Below the pieces are notes generated by a model, which was given only the letters and a program-made list of their open reading frames with translations, was not told the DNA's origin and did no database searches. From Lichenostomus cassidix (taxonomy: Eukaryota; Chordata; Aves; Passeriformes; Meliphagidae): a stretch of 64,000 nucleotides of DNA. The position numbers and the translations under genes were made by a program. Location of the stretch: contig CM039210.1 of the NCBI GenBank assembly GCA_008360975.2, positions 19,429,007 through 19,493,006 of the forward strand, written 5' to 3'. Position 1 is the first letter of the stretch. Every line of letters begins with the position of its first letter. This document shows positions 50,261 through 61,584 of this stretch, one piece after another.

Positions 50261-51397
50261 TGTTGTGGGTTAAGTTTCACAGGGAATTGCTTCCCATCTG
50301 TCATCTGAAAAAGACCCTGGGAGAAGAAGAGGGTCGCACCTGGGGGATGAATAGAAAGTGATCGAGTTAACAAAAGAGTGGCTGATGACCTTGGCATTTT
50401 AGTGACATCTTTGGGGAGTTTTGGCTGGAGGATGGGCTCTCCCACTGGGGTTTTTTTGGGGGGAATTGCGGCATAGAATTGCCACGAGAGGTGTTGGGGC
50501 TGGCCTGAGACTTGCTGGGGGGTGGGGGCTGCCTGCCTTCCTTCCAGTGTGGGATTGGAGAGAGTAGTTGCATGCTGCGAGAGTTGTGCATTCTGCTCAG
50601 GGACTATTGCCACACTGCGATTCGGACTACAACCAAATCTGCCTGTTTTTCCCTGCTTCTGCCGGCTGCTACTTGGTAGTGCTGAGATCGCTGACTGTGA
50701 GTTTGCAAAAGGAGCAACTTCCTTCCTTCCTTCCTTCCTTCCTGGTGCCTGCTGGGGGAAGTGTCGCACCCTTTTTCTGCCTCACCAGAGCCTGTTTCTG
50801 CCCCCTGCCAGCCACGAGTGAATCACTGCAGCTTTCACCTCATTGGCACTGCCACCACCCCCTGCTGGTTGTGGCCGTAACTACACCAAAGGGGAAACCT
50901 AGTGCTTGGTGGGTGGAAAACTTCTGTTATTGTGTTGTTGTTTGGTCTGTTCTGTTTTATATATGTATATATATTCTAGTAAAGAACTGTTAATCCTTTT
51001 CCTACATTTTTTTGCCTGAAAACCCCATAAGTTTTGGAGTTATAATAAATTGGAGGGAGTGGTCTGTCGCTGTTGAGCCGCTAGCAGAGAAGAAAAACTC
51101 AGATTCTCAGCGTGGCATAGAAAAGAGAGCTTTATTATTTTGAATCCAACCTATATAGGCTTTTCAGAGGTCACCCAGATTGGTCAGTCAGAAACCTCCC
51201 CCTAGGCCTGATTGGCCAGGCCTGAATTGTCCAAATCTCGAGACACTGTTTTAACAACATCCAAACTTTATCTTTGTTTATAAAACACAGGAGAAAGTTC
51301 TCATGGGAAAGACCTGTGCTAGCCACAGTGGTCTTCTTTTCCATTCCAGGAAAGTTCCCATCTTCCTTGGCAGACATTTGTCTATTAAACCAAGACA
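50261..51397 (+). repeat. 3' LTR of provirus B, carrying a nested LTR
   Basis: Starts TGTTGTGGGTTAAG and ends ATTAAACCAAGACA. Subtracting the nested LTR and its duplicated site leaves about 868 nt, comparable with the 5' LTR. It includes a (TTCC)n stretch at about 50719-50742. Confidence 0.9.
51065..51327 (-). repeat. Solo LTR nested in the 3' LTR of provirus B, TSD GTGGTC
   Basis: A 263-nt LTR with an exact 6-bp duplication GTGGTC (51059-51064 and 51328-51333). The 5' LTR has an uninterrupted gtggtcttctttt at the same point, which proves the insertion. On the minus strand it has CCTATATAGG (TATA) and AATAAA. Class II (ERVK-type) by duplication length. Confidence 0.95.
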
Positions 51398-51451
51398 GGC
51401 TATTATATGTACAGATAAAAAACCAAAACATGAATTGTGCTTTTTTACAAC

Positions 51452-51640
51452 TGTGGTGGGTGTACCTTGGCTGGATGTCAGGTACCCACCAAGCCGCTCT
51501 GTCATTCCTGTTCCTTAGTTGTACAGGGGAGAGAAAACCTAACAAAAAGTTGAGATAAGGACCATTGAGAGATCACTCACCAATTACCGTCACAGGCAAA
51601 ACAGACTCCAAGTGGCCTGGGAAAGAAAAAAAAAATGATA
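51452..51640 (-). repeat. LTR fragment
   Basis: Begins TGTGGTGGGTGTACCTTGGC, an LTR-end motif similar to the start of 21806, and fades after about 190 nt. No target duplication was found. Confidence 0.55.
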
Positions 51641-51981
51641 TATTGTTTCCACAAAGAGCTAGAGGACAGTACTACTAGTTAGCAGACAATTGTATATTTT
51701 TAAGTCAGTTGCCAATTCTTTCCGGTCCTACTCTGAAAAAGAGATGGAATTATTAAAAGCATTAACAGTACAAATGGGTGGCAGTAGAATGACACCCTGC
51801 TTTGATTACTTCTATCTATTAGGGAAATGCACAAGTTATTATTTTCCTTTTTTAAAAACAAAATTAAAATAGCTTCTTTAGCCTGAAACCATTGAATAAA
51901 ATGTGTGTAGTGCTAACAGTTTTCTTTCATTTTTTCTCATTAGCTTTTAATATAAACAATATTAAATTTTGCATTGTGCAC

Positions 51982-52691
51982 TGGTTTTGTCTGGGATGGA
52001 TTTAATTTTCTTCATAGTAGCTGGAATGGTGCTGTGGTTTGGATTTGTGACTAAAACAGTGTGGTTAACAGGCTGGTATTTTGGCTACTGTTAAACAGTA
52101 TTTTCAGTGTAGCGGCCCTGTTTTACTGGAAGTGGCTGGACATCTGCCTGCTAATGGGAAGTAATGAATGAATTCCTTATTTTGTTTTGCTTGTGTACAC
52201 AACTTCACCTATTAAACTGTCTTTATGATGGCCTGAGTTTTTCTTGATTTTGCCTGTCTGATTCTCTTCCCAATGCTCCTCAGGAGGAGTGAACAAGCAA
52301 CTTGGTGGGGGCTTAGATGCTGGCTGGAGTCAACCCATGACAATCCTTTCTGGAGCCCAATGTGGGACTTGAGAGGTTCTTGATAACAACAGATTTGATC
52401 TGAGTGTGCTAGACTACATTTGTAGTTATAACTGTTTAGTTATTACTTGGCAAGTTGTTACTTGCTCTTCTTGGTCACAATGTTGCCTTTTTTTCTTGAT
52501 ACTGGTTTGTTACATTATCTGCTTCATGACATGCTCCATCTCTTGCTCTGCCTCAAACTCTAGTGCTTTGGGTTTTTGCAGTTTGCCGTGTTGTTTATCA
52601 CTTTGTTGTGCATATGTCTGGGAGAGCTATGGTAAAAGCACTGGCCTTGAGCCTAATCTGTTGTTTGTGCCATGCATTGCTATTGTCCCAG
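51982..52691 (+). mobile_element. Provirus C: LTR and leader running into the N gap
   Basis: The LTR spans 51982-52342 (TGGTTTTGTCTGGG to CCATGACA) with ATTAAA before U5. A primer-site-like sequence follows at 52351, then about 330 nt of leader resembling that of provirus A. It is cut by the gap. The 5-bp left flank is TGCAC. Confidence 0.8.
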
Positions 52692-53191
52692 NNNNNNNNN
52701 NNNNNNNNNNNNNNNNNNNNNNNNNNNNNNNNNNNNNNNNNNNNNNNNNNNNNNNNNNNNNNNNNNNNNNNNNNNNNNNNNNNNNNNNNNNNNNNNNNNN
52801 NNNNNNNNNNNNNNNNNNNNNNNNNNNNNNNNNNNNNNNNNNNNNNNNNNNNNNNNNNNNNNNNNNNNNNNNNNNNNNNNNNNNNNNNNNNNNNNNNNNN
52901 NNNNNNNNNNNNNNNNNNNNNNNNNNNNNNNNNNNNNNNNNNNNNNNNNNNNNNNNNNNNNNNNNNNNNNNNNNNNNNNNNNNNNNNNNNNNNNNNNNNN
53001 NNNNNNNNNNNNNNNNNNNNNNNNNNNNNNNNNNNNNNNNNNNNNNNNNNNNNNNNNNNNNNNNNNNNNNNNNNNNNNNNNNNNNNNNNNNNNNNNNNNN
53101 NNNNNNNNNNNNNNNNNNNNNNNNNNNNNNNNNNNNNNNNNNNNNNNNNNNNNNNNNNNNNNNNNNNNNNNNNNNNNNNNNNNNNNNNNNN
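52692..53191. other. Assembly gap, exactly 500 N
   Basis: A run of 500 N, a fixed placeholder size of the kind scaffolders insert when the true distance is unknown. ERV sequence lies on both sides. RASA1 changes strand across it. Any open frame drawn through it is meaningless. Confidence 0.99.
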
Positions 53192-53689
53192 CAAGGTAAA
53201 ACCCCTATCCCATACTGTGTGTCTGCGTCTAAAAATTTTTCTAGCAATTTAAGGCATCAGTATGACTGTAACTCCTTGACTAAATGTGAGATGAGTCCAG
53301 TTTCCCTAACAGACACAGATGGGACAGCTGACCTGAAGTGGCCGAAGGGATATCCATTCCATTCCATTCCATTCCATTCCATATAATGTCATGCTCAGCA
53401 ATAGAATTCAAGGGGAGTGATGTGGGTTTCTTTTTTGGGGGGAAATGGGGAGGTAGCTGTTCGGGGATATGCTGAACATCAGTCTGCTTCTGGAAGGTGA
53501 TGAGTAATTACGTCTGCATCACTTGTTCTGGTTTTCTTCATCTTTCTCAGCCCCCGAGTTCTCTTGCTTTTGCTTTTCCTATTTTCTCCTGTCCTGCCCT
53601 TTTTTTTTTTTTGGGGGGTGGGAGTGGGGTGGCATTTGAGCAAGTAGCTGTGTGGTACCTAAGCTGCCGGTGAGGGGTAAACTCCAACA
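53192..53689 (+). repeat. LTR piece at the right edge of the gap
   Basis: The 3' part of an LTR related to 51982 and 5106 (gacagctgacctgaagtggc; atgtcatgctcagca; final ggggtaaactccaaca). It includes a (CCATT)n microsatellite at about 53349-53381. The flank after it is TTATT, which does not match the TGCAC left of 51982. Confidence 0.75.
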
Positions 53690-53819
53690 TTATTTTCATA
53701 TACTATTTTAGGAAATATGTAGTGGTGTCAATTTTTTAAATATACATACCTAAATGCAACTATGAGATTTACCTGCAGTCAGTTTTATCAATGCATTTTA
53801 TATGCAGTAGATAAATAGC

Positions 53820-54772
53820 CAACCATATCTGTTGTCCAAATTTAATTTTTACTGTGTCCTATTAGTTGAACACAAAGTTCGTTTCTATAGAGAGTCTATT
53901 GGCAGCTTGATTATTTTAAAAACTTATTTTTCAGGTTTACAAATAACATTCATGGTAGCCTTACATTACACACAAGACCAAACAATATATATTTTACAAA
54001 ATGTTTTAATGGATGCATGCATGTCTGATACAGTGATAAAAAATCTACCAAATTCTAATTGTTCACTTTTGTAAACATTTTACAAAAGCATTGTGATTTA
54101 CCTGAATGGATACACAGTCCTAGATGAAAAAATAATTTAGACTGAATCAGTGGCACATTAAAGAATAAAGCTGACAAGATCTATTCTGCATATTCTTTTG
54201 ACATGATTCCAGCAAGAGAAACAGCATGGTATAAAAAGTATACAGGAAAGATGTGGTTCTTACCATAACCATCAAACTCTAGAAATTGAAAATACATGTT
54301 CAAGTGGTTGAAAAAGTCAGTCATAATAATTGTATCCACTCAGAAATTACAGTAAGAAATGTTATGCAGTTACATGTAGCTGTCAAAACAATGCATATCT
54401 TTCCTTTTCAGTTGGTAACTCTTTTCCAACAAGACAGAAAAACTTTGGCAATTGCAGGCATTGAAAATAATTTTCAAAGTTCAAGACAGTCACAGCATTT
54501 TCTTTGCAGAAGATAAACTGTACACCAAGGCTCAGAGGCTGTAAAAACAGGTTCCAAGTGGAAAAAAAGTGCAAATATCCTGCACAGATAGTTTAAAGAG
54601 CTGCTGGTTCAATCATTCGCTAACAGAATCTTTGTTTTCTTTTTTGCATAGTTCACACATCACTGGAAATGTGACAGGGTGTGCTATTTTTGGCAAGAGT
54701 AAAAAAAGTGATACTTGTTTGAGTTGCCATGTTAGATATGCTGGATCCATGCAGAATTCAGATAGAAGGCTG
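53820..54772 (-). other. RASA1: Probable RASA1 3' untranslated region
   Basis: About 950 nt of AT-rich sequence follows the stop codon on the minus strand. No AATAAA is seen. ATTAAA variants occur on the minus strand at 54005-54010 and 53841-53846, and the latter is my tentative polyadenylation signal. The exact end is not established. The neighbouring gene expected tail-to-tail in vertebrates (CCNH) is not visible before the contig ends at 53192. Confidence 0.5.
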
Positions 54773-54856
54773 CTACCTGATGTTATTAGACAGTGAATAC
54801 TGATGTTGTTTTTGTTGAAGCAGTTCTGTAATAGCCAACAGCTTCTTAAGAACATG
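54773..54856 (-). CDS. RASA1: RASA1 last coding exon with stop, opposite strand
   Basis: After the acceptor ttctacag this minus-strand exon encodes 27 residues, HVLKKLLAITELLQQKQHQY then SLSNNIR, and a TAG stop at 54773-54775. The four minus-strand exons total 386 nt and are in frame. The C-terminus ends NIR where mammals end DVR. The 3' UTR continues to lower coordinates. Confidence 0.95.
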   Translation of the reverse strand, partial: HVLKKLLAITELLQQKQHQYSLSNNIR

Positions 54857-57186
54857 CTGTAGAAAAAAATACAAAAAAAAACAAACAACAAAAAACCCCA
54901 GTACAACCCTACATTAGCAACTAGAAAAAAAACAACACCCGTCTTGCTTGAGAAGCATCTTCAACATTAACCTACCAGACTTAGAATTAGGTACTTTAAA
55001 ATATATTTAAATCCACACCCCCTCCTCCCAGCTCCAGTTTCACAGTCACTAAGACATTACTTAAAAAGGCAACTGTAACACAGCAATAAGCAATTTATCT
55101 GCAACCATGGAAATCCATTTAGTCTTGCCAACTTAACCTGAGAGTTTGAAAATAAAACAGTTCTATCTGTTAAAAACAATCTGTAAACCAAAAATCCATT
55201 CTCAGGTATTTTCCCCATGTGAAAGTGCAGAACTGGGCCAAGAACATGAAAAAAATGCCAGTGAAAAAAAAGATGATAATACAATTCACTTCTGCACAAG
55301 CAGAAGCACCCTCTAACTTTCTGAAAACCTGGTCATTAAACTTGAACAAATGCAACTGAACATACAAAACAGGCTGAGAAATTGTAATGCTAATGCATTG
55401 TAAGGAGTTCAATAATTTTTTCATTATAGTAGAACTGTGTTCAACTACAACAGGTTGATGCTGAACATTAGGGCACTTATAGGAGAAAAAAAGGAAAAAG
55501 ATTCAAGAGTTTTCTTTATGGAAACCCATGAGGATAAATTATTCCTCTGAAGAAGAAATATAAGTACATTGAAAAAACAGTGTGTGATTTATGACCATTA
55601 AGTGCTTCAGATGCAGGCCTTGTGAAAGAAATTCTATCCCTTATCTGTAAGCAATACATATTTAATACTGAAAACTTCTACTATCCTGACTTGCCAGTCT
55701 AGACATCAGTTTTGCTTTGTCAAGACTAGAAGTAGCTGTGAATTATGAACTTGAACATGATCGATTTTTTCCTCTCACATGCCACTGAAGAAGCAATTTG
55801 TAGTAGTCAATTAACTAGATTAGTTTTTAATTGCTATAATGTAGCATTATCTCATTTTTAATTCCTCAAGCTTTCTTTTGCCAAAGCTAATTGATACAAA
55901 TATATTTTCACCATTTGCAAACTTGCCATAAGAGTTCCCAGTAATACCCTTATTTTAAAAAAAACATTACTGCCAAATATACATTATTTGGTTAACATCT
56001 GCTGAGATGAAATATCAATTTATCATCTATTTGGGTTTAAATTAAGACTTTCAAAGAGTCAGGATATAGGAAGCTCAGTCTTTAAACCATGACAATAATA
56101 AGAAATCTGACTACAAGAAGTTATTTTGAAGCAATTAAATTAAGAACTATTAAAAACTATCTCTTCAACATGAGGCAATAAATAGTTTGAGCTGATACTG
56201 ATTACATTTAGGGAAGACCATCTCTAAACCAAAAGGCTTTCTATCGTACAACTGCCCCTTGCCCCAAATCATTGGCATTAAAAAAGGAACAGTACTTAAA
56301 TTATCTCCTGCACAGCACAGTATACTAGTCAAGCATACCAAAACATATTACTGTGTAATAAGTAGGATTGGCAACTTGAAGTTCATGATAATTAGCAGAC
56401 TATAGGCAAGTATATTACTTTTTGAGACAATGCATGAAGTCATGCAGATTTTTTTAGTCTTAAAAATAAGTTTTCATAAAAGCTATAAACAAGTTTAATA
56501 GTTGGAACAGAACACTCATTTATAGCATTTACTAGAGAAGTCTGCCATAACTGTTTACAAATGTAATAAATCAGGAAGCAGAAATGAAGTAGTGATAGAA
56601 AGCTAAGGCAAGTAAATTTAGCTGTTTAGTTCTCAATTAGAAGAGCTAGATCCTAAAACTAGAGACTACCAGGAGACAGTAATTACTTGAGTTTAGGCTT
56701 CCTTCCCTTAGAAACTAAAAACTTCACCTGGAAAGTAAACAAAACAAAAAACGACAAAAAAAAAGAAACAAAACAAAACAAAAAACAAACAAAAAACACA
56801 AAAAAACCCCACCCCAAAACAAAAAAAACCCTCCAAAACAAACAAAAAACCAACAAAAAACCAAAAAAAACCCAAAAAAACCCAATCCCCCCAAACAAAC
56901 AAACAAACTCCCAAAATCCCCAAAAGAGAAAAACCAAAATACCAAAAAGAAACAACCAAAAAAATCCCCAACCCCCTGCTTTAAAACATCTTTGGCTTTG
57001 TTGTATAAATACTTAGTTCATATTTTTGAGCTTCTTTACCTTTACAACTAGCAATCTCCTGGTGAAATGTACATATTTATCACTCATACTGCTGGAGAGA
57101 AAAAATTACAAAGGAATCACGATGTTAAACAATAACTCTAGACATGCTATCTGCATGTGTGATTTTTGTTAGTCATTATAGTTTAC
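54857..57186. other. RASA1 intron between the last two coding exons
   Basis: 2.3 kb of AT-rich intron, read on the minus strand. The only striking feature is the A/C-only tract at 56740-56975 listed separately. Confidence 0.6.
56740..56975 (-). repeat. Extreme A/C (sense: T/G) low-complexity tract
   Basis: About 235 nt almost wholly A and C on the plus strand. In the RASA1 sense direction it is U/G-only, with runs such as GGGGTTTTTTTGGG, 210-450 nt downstream of the penultimate exon's donor. Long reading frames on both strands here are artefacts of composition. Confidence 0.85.
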
Positions 57187-57321
57187 CTGCATTACACCTC
57201 GCTCATTGCTGAGTGTCCGAAGTTCATCTGAATGTGCCACACACATCTCATGCAAGGCTGCCAGATAGCGAGATAAATCAGTTCTAGTGCAATCTGTAGT
57301 GTCTGGAAGCTCAGGAACATT
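57187..57321 (-). CDS. RASA1: RASA1 penultimate coding exon on the opposite strand
   Basis: A 135-nt (45-codon) exon on the minus strand between gttaaag and gtaaac. It encodes NVPELPDTTDCTRTDLSRYL and AALHEMCVAHSDELRTLSNE, ending RGVMQ. Several positions (DCTR, SRYL, GVMQ) differ from the mammalian form. Confidence 0.95.
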
Positions 57322-58640
57322 CTTTAACAAAAATTATGAGAACAGACTTAGAATGGTGAGTAGTCAGGCATAAAAGAAATTAAATACACACCCGCCAACA
57401 GTTGTTTTGACACTGCAAGCAAGTACCGCAATGTTTTTCTTCACAATTAAGTCTTCTGTCCATGTTATCTAATACAAATTATTTATTTCCTCCTCCCCAG
57501 AATCATTTATTTTATGAAGACAATTAAATTATGGTTACACATTTCACATAGAGAGATTACTAAATATACAGCAATTCCTATTCCTACTAGGAGGGTTTGA
57601 CGCTGATATGCTGTCTCCGAGCTGTCTAGAAAGATACTGAGAAAAAGAGATTATCACATCTTCCCCCCAGGTAAAGGGGATCCATCCATTAGATATTTGT
57701 TTTGTTGTTTTTTTTTTTTAATTTAAATCAGGCAATAGCAACAGCAAAAATAGGCACCAAAAAATCCCCAAACTAGCAAGTCAGTAAATCCACTAGTAAA
57801 ATAATGTAATTAAAACAGTAAATGAATCAGTTATTTTAAAACCCAACCATTTCCCAAGTCCTCATGCATAATCTGCCCTTCAAAGAAAAACAACAGTGGG
57901 TGCATCATAATCTGCAGAAGTTGCCATTTAACCATGAAAAGGTGACATATGGCAATCTATCTGAATGACACACTTCAAAACAGTAATTCTTATAGATTAT
58001 CAAAATAGTCTGAGTTGTTTTCTAGGTCACTTTTAATGGATTAATTCAGGAGTAATAAGCTAGGCATATTTCTTTCATATTTTTTTCAACAAATTATTGG
58101 TTTAAACATATACACATACACATACACAAGCTCCTAACTAATTATAGCTTCATTCACAAAATAGTAATGGTTTCAAATTGAACTGCAACTATTATTTTCT
58201 TTTAAATTACAATATCCAGAATTCATGCAGTGAGACATTTGGTAATGTATAACTAAAATAGAACACAATATTTTAAAAAACTTCAAATTTTCAATCTCAG
58301 GTCAAAATCATATGACAAATAACACATAAGATTTTCTTTATTTTAATTTTTTTTTTAAGATTGGAATTTTTGTCTGAAAGCCCTAATCCTTGGGGAGAAG
58401 CTCAAATAGATCTCATGTCTACAACAGTACTTTCTAACAGGACATTTGATTGGTTTTAATTCTGTGTGACAGGCCAGCAATCTGCAGTTCCTAAACATGT
58501 ACAAGAAAAATATTTCAATAACAAGCATTCAAAATTGTGGGGAAGCTGATGCATTTTTGAACTAGTTAACAAGGATGAGAAAGAATTTTAACTCACAATG
58601 TTGCTATACAACTTGCAATTTTTCTTTTTAAACCACTTAC
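57322..58640. other. RASA1 intron (minus-strand gene part)
   Basis: AT-rich intron with a short ACAT repeat near 58110. Nothing else recognised. Confidence 0.55.
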
Positions 58641-58718
58641 CCCAAGTTCATCTAAGAACATGATCATGCGATGTTTGTTACTCTTGATGAATGGATTTAC
58701 CCCCTCCATATAGGGCTC
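58641..58718 (-). CDS. RASA1: RASA1 exon on the opposite strand: RasGAP end
   Basis: A 78-nt phase-0 exon on the minus strand between tactag and gtaagt. It encodes EPYMEGVNPFIKSNKHRMIM and FLDELG. It is in frame with the exon at 61585 and collinear in descending coordinates. Confidence 0.95.
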
Positions 58719-59924
58719 CTAGTAATTTTTAAAAGTATTTATTAGAACAAATTGATACCGATTTAATGGTTATACCTGAAGTGAACATATTGTAATCAGA
58801 GACAAATGACACTGCAAAACAAATGTGTCATCTTTTTCAAGTGAATTTATAATGACTGGTGAACAAAAGATTACACTTTTTTGTGCTCCAGATGGATTCT
58901 GAAATTGTTTATAAATGCATTGTGGCATGAAATTTTACATTTCTGAAATACTGAAAATGGACTTTTCATTGCAGCTATATAATGAAGAAAAAACTTTCAG
59001 AGGTAACAACCAAAATCAGAGGCATCAACATCAGGATATAATTGCCCTCCTTCTTGTTCTTTCATTAACGCTTACATTCCAAGTTGCGAGTGTCAGACAA
59101 ATGGCATTATAATGGCAGCCTGAAATTTCTTTCTTTCATTATGCTTAAGTCAACAGATTTTTATTGTTCAACCATGCTGTAACTTGGTAACAAGAACAGG
59201 CCAACTGTTGCTGGCATTCTTTTTGTGATGCAATAGAAAGTTTAGTAAAAGCTGAGGCGTTTTAGGGCAACTTATACAACTGATTTACAAAATTATGTCA
59301 AGCAGTATGAAAACAAGTACAAATAAAAGGGGTTTTTCAAAATGCTGTACCAACAGAAAACACCAGTCTAAAGAATAAGAATAAGTAAAGAATAAGTAAA
59401 GAATAAGTAAAGAATAAGTAAAGAATAAGTAAGTAAAGAATAAGTAAAGAAAAAGTGTGTGTGTGTGTGTGTGTGTGTGTAAGCCAGAGGTTGGTAGTTG
59501 TTAATATGTTTCCAAATTAAAATACTCTATATCCAGGCTGGAAGTTTAGTCCTAATTGGTCTCAATTTGAAAGTGAATTATTACATATAGTATATAAAGA
59601 ATATGGATGTGGAATGTATTTCAAGGTTCTGTACAGAGACATGGCAATATTACTGAAAGATGTCTCCCCATTTTGACATGAAAAAATCAGTGGAAATGCA
59701 AAAAGGATCCCATTATCTACTTCAGGCAAATGATACATGCTTCTTGAATAGATTCTTTCTAATCACAGATTTCTACTCTAGCATTTCTCAGTTATCTTTT
59801 TGATATGGATATTCCTAAAGAAAATTTACTCACTTTACCATCATATAGATGTTTTCTTTGTGGAGGAATGGCTGCCTGCCTCTCCTTTCCCACTTTCCCA
59901 ACTCCAACACTCATCTCTTTGACT
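58719..59924. other. RASA1 intron (minus-strand gene part)
   Basis: AT-rich intron containing the compound microsatellite at 59371-59480. No exon recognised. Confidence 0.55.
59371..59480. repeat. Compound microsatellite (AAGAATAAGT)n-(GT)n
   Basis: Repeated units of AAGAATAAGT/AAAGAATAAGT over about 83 nt, directly followed by about 13 GT units. Confidence 0.9.
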
Positions 59925-61079
59925 AGGGGAAGCCAGTAGATGTGGTGGTTTTGGATTTTACCAAAGCTTTTGATACTGTCTCTCACAGTATTTTTCTGGA
60001 TAAAATGTCCAGCATACAGCTAGAAAAGTCCATAATTCATTAGGTGAGCAATTGGCTAATGGGCCAGGCTCAAAGGATCATAGTAAATGAGGTTATAGTA
60101 AAATCAGGCTGGCAGCCAGTCATCAGTGAGGTTCCCCAGAGCTCAGTTTCAGGGCCAGTGGTCTTTAATGTTTTTATAAATGATTTGGATACAGGAATCA
60201 AACGTACATTAAGTTTGGTGATGATAAAGTAGGAGGAGTTGTGGACTCTATCAAGGGTAGAGAGGCCTTACAGAGTGATCTGGATAGACTAGAGAGCTGG
60301 GCAATCACCAACCATATGAAATTTAACAAGGGCAAGTGCTGGATTCTCTACCTGGGATGGGGTAATCCTGGCTATGCATACAAATTGGGAGACAAGAGGC
60401 TGGAGAGTAGTCCCACAGAAAGGGACCTGGGGTCCTGATGGATGGCAAGTTGAATATGAGCCAGCAGTGCCCTGGCAGCCAGGAGGGACAATCATGTCCT
60501 GGGGTGCATCAGGCAGACCATCACCAGCCAGTCAAGGGAGATGATTGTCCCGCCCTCCTCTGCACTGGTGTGGTCCCACTTCAAGTACTGCGTGCAGTTT
60601 TGGGTGCCTCAATATAAAAAGGACATCAAACTATTAGAGCATGTCCAGAGGAGGGTAACCAAGACATTGAAAGACCTTGAGGGCAAGAGCGGCTGAGGTC
60701 ACTTGGTTTGTTCAGCTTAGAAAAGGCTGAGGGGTGAGCTCATCATAGTCTACAACTTCCTCAAGGGGGACAGTGGAGAGGGAGATGCTGATATCTCTGG
60801 TGACTAGCAATAGGACATGAGAAAATGGAATGAAGTTGCATCATAGGTAGTTCAGACTGGACATTAGGAAAAGATTCTTAACTGAGAGGGTGGTCAGTCA
60901 CTGGAACAGCCTCCCCAAAGAAGCAGTCACGGCACCAAGCCTATCAGTTCAAGGACAATATGGGTGATGCCCTTAGTCATATGATTTACTTTCAGGTAGT
61001 CCTGCGAGGAGCAGGGAGTTGGACTTGATGACCATTGTGGATCTCTTCCAACTTAAGATATTCTATGATTCTATGAATA
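59925..61079 (+). mobile_element. CR1 LINE, 3' part with RT remnants
   Basis: Plus-strand CR1 with the RT block DFTKAFDTVSHSIF (near 59955) and [17 protein letters not shown] (near 60170), ending in the typical terminal repeat attctatgattctatg at about 61077. It has stops and is inactive. Antisense to RASA1 in this contig. Confidence 0.88.
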
Positions 61080-61584
61080 CTAGAGTATGACTGCTACCCT
61101 TTTTGTCATTGACAGACAGAAAAAAAGAGTCCACATACTTCCACTGTTGTTTTTGAAATGAATGTCTGAGTTTATCTGTTCTCATAGCATAAAAATATGG
61201 TTACATCACTTTATAATACCTACTAGCATGGCCATTAATTTATCAGTTATTTTAACATGTCACTGCTGTTGTTCATACTACCAGATTGAAAATCTTTATG
61301 GTAAGTACCAAATAATTCACATAAGTTTCTAGATGACTCATTCTGAAATTATTGACTCCTCTTTCCAAATCAGCCATACTTTATGCTACTGCTGTAGGTT
61401 AAATCAATACCCTGTTGAGCTCCAACTAAGGAGGATAGAAAAAATTGTGGGAATAAAGCCTCCTTGCTGATAAGACACCCAGGTCACACATCAGGATTTG
61501 CATAAGAATAATGCAGACAAAATCTGTTTCTGTTAACAGGAACACTGAAATGTTCTAGACTGTTCTGTGTAAAATTATATTCAC
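61080..61584. other. RASA1 intron (minus-strand gene part)
   Basis: AT-rich, nothing recognised. Confidence 0.5.

Larger units (their letters stand above)
42921..51397 (+). mobile_element. Provirus B: full-length ERVL-like element, inactivated
   Basis: Two LTRs (42921-43822 and 50261-51397) enclose a primer-site-like sequence (from 43828), decayed gag, protease, RT, RNase H and integrase, and no env: only about 140 nt separate the integrase remnants from the 3' LTR. Flanks GGCTG (42916-42920) and GGCTA (51398-51402) match at 4 of 5 bases. Every coding region carries stops. It is in the same orientation as RASA1 and begins about 130 nt after the donor of the RasGAP exon. Class assignment to ERVL-like rests on the pol order, the lack of env and the 5-bp duplication. 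Confidence 0.9.

Noticed and set aside
52406..53386. Long plus-strand reading frame of 326 codons across the gap
   Set aside because: Most of it is translated N. The real bases at its left end are ERV leader and at its right end LTR sequence.
51982..53689. Single provirus spanning the gap with two matching LTRs
   Set aside because: The outer flanks TGCAC and TTATT do not match, and RASA1 changes strand across the gap.
53192..54772. CCNH, the expected tail-to-tail neighbour of RASA1
   Set aside because: No cyclin coding sequence was seen on either strand. The contig ends about 1.6 kb after the RASA1 stop, most of it 3' UTR and LTR.
56683..57016. Lys/Thr/Pro-rich and Phe/Gly-rich frames on both strands
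   Set aside because: Produced by the A/C low-complexity tract at 56740-56975.
59371..59480. Possible CRISPR-like array of short repeats
   Set aside because: The units are contiguous without spacers, are of microsatellite type, and the genome is avian.
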